64,000 nt of DNA, from contig NC_088916.1 in NCBI RefSeq assembly GCF_963576675.1, forward strand, positions 77,827,501-77,891,500. Direction: 5' to 3'. Of the stretch, positions 1 through 11,549 are shown one piece after another. A program made the position numbers and the translations under genes. Under the pieces are notes generated by a model. The model had not been told where the DNA came from, ran no database searches, and saw only the letters and a list, made by a program, of their open reading frames with translations. The DNA comes from Euphorbia lathyris (lineage: Eukaryota > Streptophyta > Magnoliopsida > Malpighiales > Euphorbiaceae). Every line of letters starts with the position of its first letter. Within the stretch, counting starts at the first letter, position 1.

Positions 1-452
1 TTCATTTCAAACAGCTCATACAATCTCATGTGCTGGTTCACCTTGGACTCCTTAACTTTGTTGGTTCCTTCATAGGCGACCTCCAGTTTCTTCCAGATTT
101 CCTGCGCTGACTCACAACCTGAAATCTTGTTGTACTCTGCAGCATCTAACGCACAGTGAAGCATGTTTATAGCCGAAGCATGATTTTGTAGCTTCTTGAG
201 GTCATCTTCTGTCCATTTAGCCTCAGCTTTGACAACCGTTTGGCCGTCAACAGTTTCAACAGGAACAAATGGGCCTTGGACTATAGAGAGCCATGCACTC
301 ATATTTGTTGCCTGAATGAAATTTTTCATTCTGTTCTTCCAAAAGGTGTAGTTACACCCGAAGAATAGAGGAGGTTGAGTAATGGACAGTCCCTCAGGAA
401 GAATCTGAGTTGTCTGATTTCCTGGGAGGAAACGAGTGCTGTTCTCAGCCAT
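1..452 (-). pseudogene. Copia retrotransposon gag, N-terminal part (runs off the window)
   Basis: The minus strand reads open from an ATG at 452-450 to the window edge, about 150 residues with no stop. The protein starts MAENSTRFLPG and continues with a core typical of the plant Copia gag family (DUF4219/UBN2): a F-x-G-x-N-Y-x-x-W-K-x-x-M motif near residues 31-43 and an A-x-E-I-W-K-x-L-E motif near 115-123. In this family the protein packages element RNA in virus-like particles. The start lies about 50 bases inside a primer binding site and LTR, as expected for a Copia element read on the minus strand. Zinc knuckle and pol would lie left of the window, so intactness cannot be judged. It is typed as pseudogene only because it belongs to a partial mobile element. 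Confidence 0.8.
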
Positions 453-500
453 TGTGGGGATCAGCTCAAGATAGTTATATCTTGCTCAGCGAGCTTTTAA

Positions 501-512
501 GCTCTGATACCA
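501..512 (-). other. Primer binding site of the Copia element
   Basis: On the minus strand this reads TGGTATCAGAGC, the standard plant Copia primer binding site, complementary to the 3' end of initiator methionine tRNA. It lies two bases inside the LTR end at 515, which fixes the element's orientation (minus). Confidence 0.9.
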
Positions 513-514
513 CT

Positions 515-1846
515 TGTTGGTCCCGTATAACGTGACAAGGTTAGTTCCAAGGGGGGGGATATGAACTATTTAAAATTTTGTCCGTTAAGGCTGACTTCTT
601 TTCTTTGTGAAAAGGTTTACACAGCGGCGCTAAGTAATTTTAAGACACAAGCTTAGTCAACTGGTGACTAAGTCTGTTTCTTTCCTTGAGTTAGGAGATA
701 GCACTTAAGTCTATTCTTGAACTCAGCTTCTTAGTGCACTCAACTCAGCGTGAGTCGTTACTTAGTCAGTTTTATAGCAAGCAATATATAAAGGAGTTTA
801 AAGGTTAGAAATATGTTACTCAGCAGACATATCCTGGTTCGGCCTCTCCGCCTACGTCCAGTCCCCGGAACTCGTTCCGAGCTTTTTGAATCCTCTACTG
901 AGCTCTTTAAAGGTAGAGCACCAAACCTTTTACAATAGAAGCTGGGTATACAAGAGTACCTTCCTCTATTCCTCTACTCACTCCTATAACTACCGCTGAG
1001 TACTATAACCGAGTACTCAGCTTCTCCTTTCTATTCTTCTAGAAATGATAAGTGTTTGTCCTAAACAACAATTGCTAAGACACTTTAGATGAAGGAAATC
1101 ACTCTAGACTTTTACACAATGATTGGAATTGGTGTAAGATTTGCTTTGCTTTTCTCACAGAACTTCAAGTATGAATTTGGTCAGCATTTCGACTTGATTG
1201 AAGATCTGCGTCGAATGAAGCATTTGAAAGGCCTATTTATAGTGACACTTTAAGCATCGGTGATTTCGAATTTCGAAATAACCGTTGGAGGCTAACGGCT
1301 TCCTGTCGCTTTCACTAAGGACGTGCTCAGTGTCGTTGGCCAATGAGATTCTTGTATCTTCTGTCTACGGCAGTGCTCAGTAGCTTTTCGTCAGATGAAC
1401 AGAATGTTTCGACATTTATAGTAAAGTCTTCCAGACAACTTACTGCGTCTTCTGAGCTTTACCCAAAGTAGAAATACTTTGTCTCTAAGTTGATTCCGTT
1501 TTGCCGCTGACTTGTACTTCTTGTCGTTTAACTCAGTAGCTTCATCTTGAAGCAATTGATAGAAGGCTTCTCGATCATTCTTCATGCTGAGTTAGTGCTT
1601 TGCTTAAAACGACTGCGTTTTGTCTTCCTGGGCCGTGAGGTCTTGATCTGTTGACTTGGGCTTGACTTCCTCTTATGGGCCTTTAGGCTTTTTATCTTAA
1701 TGTCTTATAAATCAAATTAACTCAACATTGAACAAACACATTAGTGTGAATAAATCAAAGCATTTAAATTTAATGTGTTAGAATATTTTTATCATTCACA
1801 TAAATAATTTTGTCAAATCAAAATCATGTGGAAAGGTGTTTCAACA
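515..1846 (-). mobile_element. 5' LTR of Copia element (1332 bp)
   Basis: On the plus strand the LTR runs from TGTTGGTCCCG to GTTTCAACA, so it has TG..CA termini with a short TGTTG/CAACA inverted end. It is bordered by the primer binding site on the left. A second, clearly related copy lies at 62492-63864, and the two can be followed base by base with scattered differences. The matching target duplication for this copy would lie outside the window. Open frames on both strands here are not genes. Confidence 0.9.
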
Positions 1847-3068
1847 TCTAGTTCTCTAAAACTCTCACAGAACCAGGCGATGTTCATGACCATAACGAAC
1901 ATAACAGTGAGAACCAATATCATGTTATGTTGGTATCTATGTGGAGTATATCATCGTTTACACAAACAACGGAATAGTCCAAGGACATCGCGTCTACTAG
2001 TCAGCCAGTAAAGTAAATATACTTTCACAATGGAAGGTTCAAGGCACATTGCGTATCTATCCTATGCAGATATCAATGATAGAAAAGTTATCACCACATT
2101 GCAATCGTCTCATTTCCAATTTTATTCATATGGATGATTGTTGGACAAAATTGAATAAAATGATATAATTAATTTAAATACGAACAAACACCTTCTTTCA
2201 TGAATAGTTGTGTCTGTCGTGAACAGTCATGTTCGTCGTGAATAGTCATGTTTTATCCATGAACAGTCGTGTCTATCCATGAACAGTCATGTTCATTTAT
2301 GAACAGACGTGTCCTTTGAGTTCTATTTATATAGAATGGAGCTGTCAAAATTCAAAGACTAGAGTCTTGAAGAATTAAAACTATTCGCTTGCATAATCTG
2401 TTGTATCCTGTGAGACGATCGTCAATAGCGATAAAAACTGTCTTAAGGAGATTGCTAATACATACATCAGATTTGTTTAAACTCTCTTTTTTATTTCTAT
2501 TTACTATTCATTATATTTTTTTATGTTCGTTTTGTTTTTTGGTTAATCACACCTAACAATATTTTCATTATAGAAGTCTTTACTCATTATAATAAATAGT
2601 ATTTTGTAATTTGAATACAATTGTTACAAAATTGTATCATAAGTACAACGAGAGAAAATATGTCCATAGGATCAAATATTAACTAATAGTTGATAATGTT
2701 AAGAACCGAAACTCTGGTTTTCACTAATTGTCTATAAACGCACTCTAACTCCTCTTCTTCCCAATGTTTGACTCGAATGCTTCCATCTATTTCAACACAT
2801 TTTGAACTTCTTCTTCACTTCCTTCATATCAACTTCAACTCCGCCTTTGGATTGAACCAAATGTGAAAGATTATACCATTTATTTCTAATTCAATATATA
2901 TGATTGAGAAAGATTTTATTAATTTGTGATTGTAGATATATATATATATAATTGATGTAATGAAAAAAATTGTATATATGTGGCATTAATTGATTCATCG
3001 AGTGGAGTACCTAAAAATTTCCATGAAATGGGATTCAAATTGCATGTTATTACCAAATAGAGTGCAGA
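1847..3068. mobile_element. AT-rich tract with a possible 420-bp LTR remnant (2139-2558)
   Basis: No gene is visible. A segment from TGTTGGAC (2139) to CCTAACA (2558) has LTR-like ends. It contains a TATA-like TATATAGAATGG stretch near 2327 and is preceded by TGGATGAT, resembling a Copia polypurine-to-LTR junction. No target duplication or partner copy was found, so this could be a 3' LTR remnant or chance. At 2199-2312 about six imperfect copies of a motif like CATGAACAGTCGTGTC form a short repeat. Confidence 0.35.
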
Positions 3069-3379
3069 CTTGAAGTTGTTCAAAATTTGCAACTGGCCCT
3101 AAACTTCAAAATGTTAGAACTAATCCCCTCAACTTGCTTATTTGGAACAAATAACCCCTCAAATTTCACGTGATAGTGTGTGATTAACATCATGTGATAG
3201 TAAAGGTTTAGTTGTAATGTTTTGAAGTTCCAATCATGTGCTGCTAGAGGCGGAGGCAGCCCGGTGCCCCCCCCCCCCTTCCCCGGGGCCGGCGCTGCCA
3301 TGGAGTAGTTAGGGAGTGCTATATATTAGCCCCCCTAGCCGCGCCCCCGCCCTCCCTGGATTTAGGGCACCACCGCCCT

Positions 3380-3690
3380 ACATCTCCTTCTCTATGGAGA
3401 AGGAGATGAGTCGAAGATACAGCCCAGCCCACTTGGGCTGGGCTGTTTATTTTTTTTAATTTGGCCCTCCCAAAACGATGTCATTTTGGGTGGGGCCAAA
3501 TTAAAAAAAAAGATCGGAAGGTCCCCGATCTCTTTTATTTTTTTTTAATTTGGCGCCGAATTAATAAAAAAAACAGGGATTGGTGGGGGGGGGGGGGGGG
3601 AATCCCCAATCCCTGTGCAAAATGGCTTTAAAGCCACTTTGCTTTTGAGAGCAGCTTCTTCTTACGAAGAAGCTGCTACTCTCCTCCCCC
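3380..3690. repeat. Series of short palindromes inside the hAT 5' end
   Basis: Several stem-loops lie one after another: an arm CATCTCCTTCTC with its complement GAGAAGGAGATG, an AGCCCA/TGGGCT stem, a TTTGGCC..GGCCAAA stem, an ATTGG/CCAAT-type stem around the G14 tract with CAGGGATTGG and CCAATCCCTG, and AGCAGCTTCTTC/GAAGAAGCTGCT. No coding potential. Such subterminal palindromes are plausible transposase-binding or structural sequences, but that is inference. Confidence 0.6.
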
Positions 3691-3894
3691 AAATTTCAAT
3701 ATCACCATTTTCTTTTCATTTTCCTCTTCTAATTACTCCAGCTAGCCGATTCACCATTATAAGTATGTAATTTCTTCCATGAAATTAGATTTATTTTCAT
3801 TTAGGGTTTTTAATTTATAATTTATTGAATTAATTTAGTGATCTAAACTTGTTAATTTAGGTTACTTTACTTTAATTTAAGGGTTTTGATTTAG

Positions 3895-4090
3895 GAATTT
3901 TAGTTTATGGAATTTTAGGTTCTTGATTAACTTAGAGGTTCTTAGTTTATGGAATTTTAGGTTCTTGATTTAGTTTATGGAATTTTAGGTTCTTGATTTA
4001 GTTTAGGGTTTTTAGTTTATGGAATTTTAGGTTCTTGATAGTTTAGGGTTTTTAGTTTATGGAATTTTAGGTTCTTGATATATGTTAATT
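3895..4090 (+). repeat. Repeats in the transposase leader
   Basis: The unit GGAATTTTAGGTTCTTGAT, usually preceded by TTTAGTTTAT, recurs about five times with variable spacers ahead of the transposase start. It looks like local slippage in a 5' leader or intron; no function is apparent. Confidence 0.65.
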
Positions 4091-4270
4091 AATTTTAGGT
4101 TCTTCTTTAACTTAGAGGTTTTGATTTTGGATTTTCAATTTAGGTTACTTTACTTTAATTTAAGGGTTTTGATTTTAGATTATTGATTTAGTGTTTTTAA
4201 TTTGTAGAATTAATTTAGATTCTTTAATTTAGTGCCATATATTTTTTTTTGTTTAATGTAGAACTACAAA

Positions 4271-6874
4271 ATGATGGACAAATTTGTTATCAGATTAAAG
4301 AGAAATCCAAATGAATCATCCTCGGGTAGTAATCCGGTTGAACAAGAAAGTGATAAAAGAGTTCATGTTGAACCAGAAATATCAGATGAACTTATTGGTG
4401 ATCCGGGAAAACGCATACCAATTGATTTATATCCTGTTAATATGAGAGATTCAATGAGGAGACGATACTTGGCTAAAGGCCCTTTTCAACCTAGTGGTCA
4501 CGACTTCCCGATGTCTGATGTTGGTAAAGGTAATAGAAGGAAGTTTCAATACAAATGGTTTGAGAAGTTTCCTTGGTTAGAATATAGTGTATCTAAAGAT
4601 GCTGCATTTTGTTTACATTGTTATTTGTTTGCAAGTGGTAACAAATTTGGGGATAATGCTTTTACACAAATTGGTTTTAAAAATTGGAAAACAGCTTTAG
4701 CAAGCTTTGTTCTACATGAAGGAGGTGCTTCTAGTTCACACCATTATGCTAAAAATAAGATTGATCAATACAAAAATCAAAGGGGGAATGTGAATAATAT
4801 GATAGTAGCAAAATGTTCAGTACGGGAGGCTAAATATCGCATTAGGTTAACTGCAGTTGTATATGTTATTCGATATCTTTTGGAGGCAGGTGTGGCATTT
4901 CGGGGACATGATGAGTCGGAATCGTCAACACGACCGGGCAATTTTCTTCTACTAGTCAAATGGTACTGTATGCGAGATGAAGGTGTAAGGAAGGTAATGC
5001 AATCAAATGCTCCAGGTAACAATCAATTGACTTGTCATACGATTCAAACGGAAATTATAGAAGCTTGTGCTTTAGAGACTAAAAAAATTATTCGCAATGA
5101 GATTGGGGATAAATTCTTTACTGTTTTGATTGATGAGGCCCGAGATTGCTCAGTTAAGGAGCAGATGTTTGTGGTTTTGAGATTTGTAAATGATCATGGA
5201 GAAGTGATTGAACGGTTTCTTGGATTAGTGCATGTTCGTGAGACATCTGCTCAATGTTTGAAAAAAGCGCTTGATGCATTCTTTACTGTGAATAGATTAT
5301 CAATTACGAGGGTTAAAGGTCAAAGGTATGATGGGGCTTCTAATATGTCTGGTCAGTTTCATGGATTAAAAGCACTCATTTTAAATGAAAACAAGCATGC
5401 ACATTATATTCACTATTATGCTCACCAACTTCAATTAGTTGTTGTTGCTGTTGCAAGGGATTGTCGACCAGTGAGTGACTTTGTTTACTATGTTCCTATT
5501 ATTGTGAATATTGTTGGTGTTTCATGTAAAAGAAAGGATGCTCTTCTACAATTGCATCATGAGAAAGTAGTACAACAAATAGAAAACAATGAAATTTCTA
5601 CATGAAAGGGCAAGAATCAATAAATAAATTTAACTCGCCCAGGTGATACACGTTGGGGTTCTCACTATAGAACGATAAATCGTATTTTTCAAATGTGGGA
5701 TTCGGTGATAGAAGTGCTTTCAGCAGTATCAAATGATGGTAATGATAAACAAAGTCGAGGTACTACTGATAGTTTGGCTAAGAAAATGTGGGATTTTGAA
5801 TTTGTGTTGGTTGGAAAGTTGATGGGATTTCTATTGGGGCTTACAAATGGACTATCCCACTTCTTACAAGTTAAGAATCAAGACATAGTTAGTGCTATGC
5901 GCATGATTCAAATGGTGAAAAATGGCTTGCGGGCATTTAGGGAAGATGGTTGGGCGAAGTTGTTAAAAGAAGTCACTGAATTTTGTCAAGCACGAGAGAT
6001 ACATGTGCCTAATATGGAAGATCCCATTCAATGTCGTGTTAGACAACTTATCGATGGATTTCAAAAGACTTATCTCCACCATTATCGTATTGATATCTTC
6101 AATGAGGTACTTGATTTTCTTTATCTCCACCGTTATCGTATTGATATCTTCAATAAGGTACTTGATTTTCTTTATGTTATCTAATAATATAATTATATTT
6201 TCTTGATGATATTAATCTTGATTATATTCTAAATTATTTTTAATTGTACATATGTTAGGCTGTTGATGCTATCATTTCAGAAATGGACAATCGTTTTGCA
6301 TAATCAACTTCTGAGTTACTTTTGTGCATATCGTGTCTTGATCCTTCAGATTCATTTGCTAAGTTTGATCACGAGAGACTACTTCATCTTGCTAGGTTAT
6401 ATTCAGATGATTTTTCTAGTTGTGATATAACCGAGCTTGACCATCAACTTGGTCTTTACTTTTATGATATGAGATCAAATAAAGCATTCTTTGGTCTTCA
6501 TGATATTGGCGAGCTTGCAAAAAAGATGGTGGAGATGCGATATTATGAGGTTTTTCGTTTAGTTTATCGACTTATATATAGAGTTGGCATTAGTCTTGCC
6601 TATTTCAACAGCTACTGTAGAAAGATGTTTTTTAGCACTTAATATTGTTAAGACGGATTTACGCAACCGGATGGGAGATGGACTTCTCATAAATTGCTTA
6701 TTATGCTACATTGAGAATATTTCTTTTAACAGTGTTGAAGATGAAGCCATTTTACAATATTTTCAAAATTTGGGATCTCGAAGAATAGATTTGCCATCTA
6801 TCGAGAGCGTGTCCGTTGTAAAAAAAATAGGTACATTTTCCAGTAATATAGTATATGTAACAAGTACTTTTTAG
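4271..6874 (+). pseudogene. hAT transposase (TTF zinc finger, DUF4371, dimerisation domain), broken
   Basis: An intact family member would bind the hAT ends and catalyse cut-and-paste transposition. The first block (4271-5605, 444 residues) shows a TTF-type zinc-finger region near residues 75-170 (GHDFP, then C-x-x-C in FCLHCYLF), followed by a DUF4371 catalytic core with LIDEARD and YDGASNMSGQ. The same frame continues after in-frame stops at 5603-5605 and about 5612, giving the typical TRPGDTRWGSH segment and MWDSVIEVL. An intron probably ends at TTAG 6258. After a further stop near 6302, the reading shifts frame near 6580 into the hAT C-terminal dimerisation motif (STATVERCFLALNIVKTDLRN). 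At least three stops and one frameshift make it non-functional. Its closest plant relatives are annotated as zinc finger MYM-type 1-like proteins. Confidence 0.85.
6070..6171 (+). repeat. 51-bp tandem duplication across an exon end and splice donor
   Basis: Two adjacent 51-bp units (6070-6120, 6121-6171) differ at only a few bases. Each encodes a YRIDIFN segment followed by a donor-like site (GAG/GTACTTG in the first, AAG/GTACTTG in the second). The duplication is in frame (17 codons) and doubles the donor. Confidence 0.8.
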
Positions 6875-7580
6875 CATTTATTTATCAATACAATTAAAAT
6901 TTTGTATAATTTGATTTTACTTTTTTATATATGCAAGATTTTTTTTAACCTTGGGCTAAAATTAGCCCCCCCCCCCCCTATTCGGAAATCCTGGATCCGC
7001 CACTGCGTGCTGCTACGTGGCATTTGAGAGATTATTTCTTATAAATAAGCAAGTTGAGAGAGTTAGTTGTAACATTTTGAAGTTCAGGGGGTTAGTTGCA
7101 GTTTTTGGATAACTTTGGATGCTCTTGATGTATTATGCCTTTCTTTCTGGCATGTCTTAACACATGTCAACTTTGTTCAAAATATTTATTGGACCCTAAA
7201 CTTAGAGAGTGTATTATTAGATTCTTAAATTTGTTTAAAGTGTCTTATTAACATCTCTAAATTCAGTGGCATCACAAGCACTATTATAAAATTCGGACCG
7301 GACCGACCAGTTCAACCAGCAACCAACAAGGAGTCCGGTTCGAGGTGTGCCGGTTTGTTCAACCTTCAACAAACTATGGTTGAACCGACGATCAGAGGTC
7401 GAATTGGGAACCGATGCAACCCCGGGTTTTGTGACAATTTATTAAAAAATATATATTTTTAATTAAAATCTACATTTATAAAATAATTTAGCAGAAGTAG
7501 GCCGGTCTAAAGGACCTCGTTTCAGCATGGCATTCACTTTGCCCATGTTGTGCGGGTGCACCCCTAACCCGATGGTGCTT

Positions 7581-8944
7581 TGATGCGCCCCGAGCTGACG
7601 CTCAAAGGCTCAATAAAGGATAAGTGTACCCCATTGTTATCAAGTAATGAATCTAGAAAGTCCATGTATCGAATCCATGGGGTTTATACTGCAACTACCA
7701 AACTACTCTATTTCTAGTGTTACTTAGGCGGTGGAAAGTTGAATTGGGTCTTTTATTCTAAGTTATTCTACTCCTAAGGTGATCTTAAGCCAAACAATTA
7801 ATTAAATAGTAAAGTGGAATGATACGATAATATAGAAATCAACCTAATTAAGCAATCCCATACCTAATCTGAGTTGCTTAAACCTAAGTCGATCAAACCG
7901 ACTTATCCTTCTAAGGTCCCTAGCACGCAATTCCTTTGTTACAGGCCGTAGCTAGCTCTAAGGTTCGGGAATTTGGGTTATATTTACTATGAAGTTGTCA
8001 ATTTCACAGGCTTTGATTATAGACAATCAAATCAGACTCGCAATATGAACCTAGTTTATCTTTGGACTTTTGAATGATTTAAACCAATTGGGTAAAGCAT
8101 AAACAAATAGATAAAAAATTCAATTGAGAAATCAAATTGGAATTTATATTAAAGATGAAGAACAAAGTATGAATACAACCAGCTCAAAATTCATAGTAAA
8201 GATCTAAAGTAAACATATACTAAGAGGGTAGAAATCCTTTTTTGAAACTTGTCGACTAAAGCAGTCGTCTTTCTGAGACTAGAGGATAGAGCTTGAGAAT
8301 TCTTGAATATGAAGATAGAAGAAACCTTAGTGCTTCAATGGTGGATGAGGGAATCTGAGATGAATTCTCAAGCTAGGGAAGATTAATTACAGTGGCAAAA
8401 GATGAAGATTACAATTGAAAAGCATTCTTTTTATAGGCTGAAAATGGACCTCAAAGCCAAAATTAAACGTTACATTTGAATTTGGGAAACAGAAATATAA
8501 AATTCACGTATCTTAGGAGTGTTAGACTGATTCTCGGGTCCAGCTCATCGAGTTGGGCCCTTCAGGGCTGCCCATCTCGCCGAGTTGACCCCCGGGGGCC
8601 CCGAGACATGATTTTATGCCATGATGACTTTACGCTTCCCACATTCGACCTGTAAAAACGCACTAAAACTCCAAAAATATTAGTCCAAGGGCCAAACCAT
8701 TTTATAGTGACATATAATGAAACAATTAGCCAAAATAATTAAGGGAAAGCTTAGGTGCGTGTTAACTTGACATTGTTTTACCAAAAATGACATAAAAAGT
8801 GATAAAAATGTTGAAATAGAAGTAAAAACTAAATAAATGACATAAGTGAAATAAAACAAGGAAAATTACTATTTATTTGCTGAAATTGGTGTAAAATTAC
8901 CCTAAAAACCGTACCAAAAGATAGAGTTTTTTTTACCCATATCA
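7581..8944 (-). repeat. 3' LTR of the Athila-like element (1364 bp)
   Basis: It runs on the plus strand from TGATGCGCCCCGAG to CCCATATCA. On the minus strand it is preceded by the purine-rich GTGCGAGGATGTT (about 8945-8957), a plausible polypurine tract. It aligns with the copy at 37097-38565. No gene lies inside. Confidence 0.9.
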
Positions 8945-10839
8945 AACATCCTCGCACTTAAAACTTTACTTGTCCCCAAGTAAACTAAAAACCAAACCCG
9001 TAATCAATTAGCCAAACTAGAAAAACCTCCTGGTTTTGACTAAGTGCCTGACACAAACACAAGCAGCTGTAATTGCATATATTCAGAAACACAAATAGAG
9101 ACACAATGTCCAAAAGCCGAAGTCCAATTAGGATAGGATATACTTTTAAGAAAAGGATGCATGTTAATTAAATGAGCTTAAGGGATAACCAAATAAACAC
9201 CTCATTAGTGGCTGTTCACTCAATCACACATAAAATTTTAGGTGGCTCAAGTGTTTACACTCAGCTTTTGTTCCTGCTCAAAGTTATGCTGAGTTTGCAC
9301 ATTTATCCGAGTACATCTACTTTGCTACTTGACTCCAACAATATCAGAAACAGTCTCAAAATTGGGTTGTAATGAGGTTAAGGTTAGGGGTAGGTTAAGA
9401 GGTTAAAAATTGGGTTAAGAATTTAGCACTTAAAAATAAGATGGCATAAGAATCAACACGTAATAATTTGAAGGGAACAAGCATTTAATTTTGAGAAGCA
9501 TAAAAAAAATTTCATATATATTTTTTTTTTCTTTTTTTTTTCTTCTTTCTTTCTTTTTTTTTATGACCAAAGGTTGATCATAATTGCATTTGGGATGTCC
9601 AAATGATTTTTTTTTTCTGAAGTGTAGACTGAGTAATTGGTCTTTTTATTTGAAAAACAATATGCTCGTTCACTTCCTAACGTTTTGACTTGCTTTGCAA
9701 GAAGGATGCCATAAACAGGAAAAAAGTGCTAAAACAAACTCAATTAAAGTTTGCAAACAATTGGGTGAGAAAGAAAAATTGAAAACAGAAAAATTAGGCT
9801 CAACTCGCTTCCTAGATGAGATGAAAAAGAGAAAATAAGATGAAATAAAAAAAAAAGGTTAATTCTAAGGAGACTGTTTTATCGTTTACTTTTCAAATCA
9901 AGTCATATAGACTCAACTCGGTATTTAGTGCAAAATCTATAACTTCTCATAAGTCAAAGCATACACATAAAATGTCAAGAAAAAGAGCTTTTTGATATTC
10001 ACTCTTAGGCTCAAATACAACTCACAATACATTGGGTTCAATTTTTGTGTTACTGGTTTTCCCAAGCTCAAGTTTAAATTCACATGCCTTCAATTCTTAA
10101 CTTATCATACCCAAGTAATGATTTTAGCATTTTATCCAAAGTAGGGTCTAAGTGCAATCTTAGCTTATGCTTTTATAGATACAAGGGTTGTGTCCTACAC
10201 TTAAACTAGCTAGCATGCAAGGTTAAGTTCAATCCTCAATTCTCAAAGACAAATAACGAAGTTTAGCTTCAAAGGAAGAGCGTGTTTTTGGGATTTATTT
10301 ATATTCACAAATAAAAACTTAAAGTAGAGAAACAAAAACAAATACAAAAACAGCAAACCCGAGCAAAATGTAAAAACAAGACAAGACACGAGACATTTTT
10401 TTTGTTTGTCTACCCTTCCTCCTCACACTTAAATTTGTAATAAGTTCAACATTGAAAGTATGAAAGTGTAAAAAGTAGGGATGGAGAAGACAAACACATG
10501 ATCAGTTTTTTCGAATAAATAAACTAAAGTTAAAAATAGAAATCTATAATGTAAAATTTATTAAAATGTAAAAACCTGAACAAGTTTTATTCAAACTTGG
10601 GTTGTCTCCCAAAAAGCCCTACGTTATAGTTGGTAAGCTTGGCATAGAATTCCCTCCTAGGTGAATGCTTCCATCCGTGTTAGGAATTCAAATTCATGAA
10701 TAAATAATCCGTACCTACAAAACTGATTATGAGTCTCAAAGGAATGTGATAAAAAGAAAACAAGAAATTTAAACAAATTATGAAAAAGTTTGGTTTGCTC
10801 CCTTTTGGATTCTCTTGGTAGGTCGAAGAGAATGAAAAA
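8945..10839 (-). mobile_element. 3' internal region of the Athila-like element, without pol
   Basis: No long open frame on the minus strand. A short relic at about 10585-10660 reads REFYAKLTNYNVGLFGRQPK, a segment typical of Athila/Calypso-type elements. A second polypurine-like stretch (minus-strand AAGTGTGAGGAGGAAGGG) lies near 10420-10435. The rest is AT-rich with T runs (9519-9610) and shows nothing else I can identify. Confidence 0.6.
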
Positions 10840-11549
10840 TTATGAGCATGGAGCAAACCCGAACTTTTCTAACTTTTGAGGAAAAGGTAGTCTAGGTACA
10901 TAAGCTTTGACTTGATCATCTATTCCTATCGCATGATTTGGGATTTCATATTTTGAATCGGGGTTGCTTACCGCTTCCAGTTCCTCACTTACCTCGAGTG
11001 GTACCTGCGATGGTGGACTTGGTTCTACCTTTTCACCGTTCCTCAAGGTGATCGTTTGAGCTGATTCCCCTTGTGGAAATTCTGACTTTTCCCCCTTTTT
11101 TCTCGAGAGAGTATATTGGGATTACTCTTGCATCTCATTGTTCACTTGAGCCAGTTGGTTGCTCAAGTCCTTGCAAAATGCATCATTGTTTGCAAGTCGA
11201 GTTACATTTCTTTCAAAAGAGACATCACCTCGTCTTATGAACTAGAGGGTTGTGGAGGAGCTTGGCTTGCTTGTTCATAGGGGAACATTCCTAATTTGTT
11301 TTCCCTGTGCTCATTAACAAACCCATTTGGAGGCCTCAACATGTTAGGGTTCCCGTAGGATAGATTTGAGTGTTGAGGTCTCCTCCAATCATTATTAACA
11401 AAATTGTAAGAGTTGGGGTTAGAATTGTACCTTTGGTGATTATCCATAAAACTTACATTTTCATTGGTGTTAAGTCTCAGTTTTGCCATCAAAATATCCA
11501 TTTTCTTATTTAACTCGACCATGAAGGGATTGGGAGCCTCATTTTCCAT
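10840..11549 (-). pseudogene. Athila-like gag, C-terminal part, broken
   Basis: An intact copy would encode the structural protein packaging element RNA. On the minus strand, 11549-11235 encodes a 104-residue stretch with NNDWRRPQHSNLSYGNPN and a proline-rich end, resembling the low-complexity region of Athila-group gag. After a stop, the region at about 11220-11130 still reads as gag-like helix (NVTRLANNDAFCKDLSNQLAQ). Then 11046-10840 reads LRNGEKVEPSPPSQ and YVPRLPFPQKLEKF, the usual end of this gag before the protease. At least two in-frame stops separate these blocks and the N-terminal capsid part is missing. Pol does not follow. Confidence 0.75.

Larger units (their letters stand above)
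3246..7006 (+). mobile_element. hAT transposon, decayed autonomous copy (3.76 kb)
   Basis: The element is flanked by the 8-bp direct duplication GTGCTGCT (3238-3245 and 7007-7014), the size hallmark of hAT. The left end reads AGAGGCGGAGGCAG; the right end read inward is GCAGTGGCGGATCCAGG, an imperfect terminal inverted repeat with a shared GGCGGA core. Long C/G homopolymers lie just inside both ends (3268-3280, 6966-6978) and again at 3587-3600. The interior holds a transposase pseudogene on the plus strand. Confidence 0.85.
3069..7118. mobile_element. Small inverted-repeat element split by a hAT insertion
   Basis: The sequence at 3069-3237 is matched in inverted orientation at about 7015-7118. 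Both arms carry the same order of motifs (CTAAACTTCAAAATG, then CTCAACTTGCTTATTT). Without the 3.76 kb insertion the element would be about 270 bp, a typical non-autonomous MITE. The exact outer ends and target duplication are unclear. Confidence 0.6.

Noticed and set aside
7490..7580. GC-rich sequence at the nest border that looked structured like an RNA gene
   Set aside because: Joining it across the TGCTT duplication gave no tRNA, snoRNA or protein match that I could recognise.
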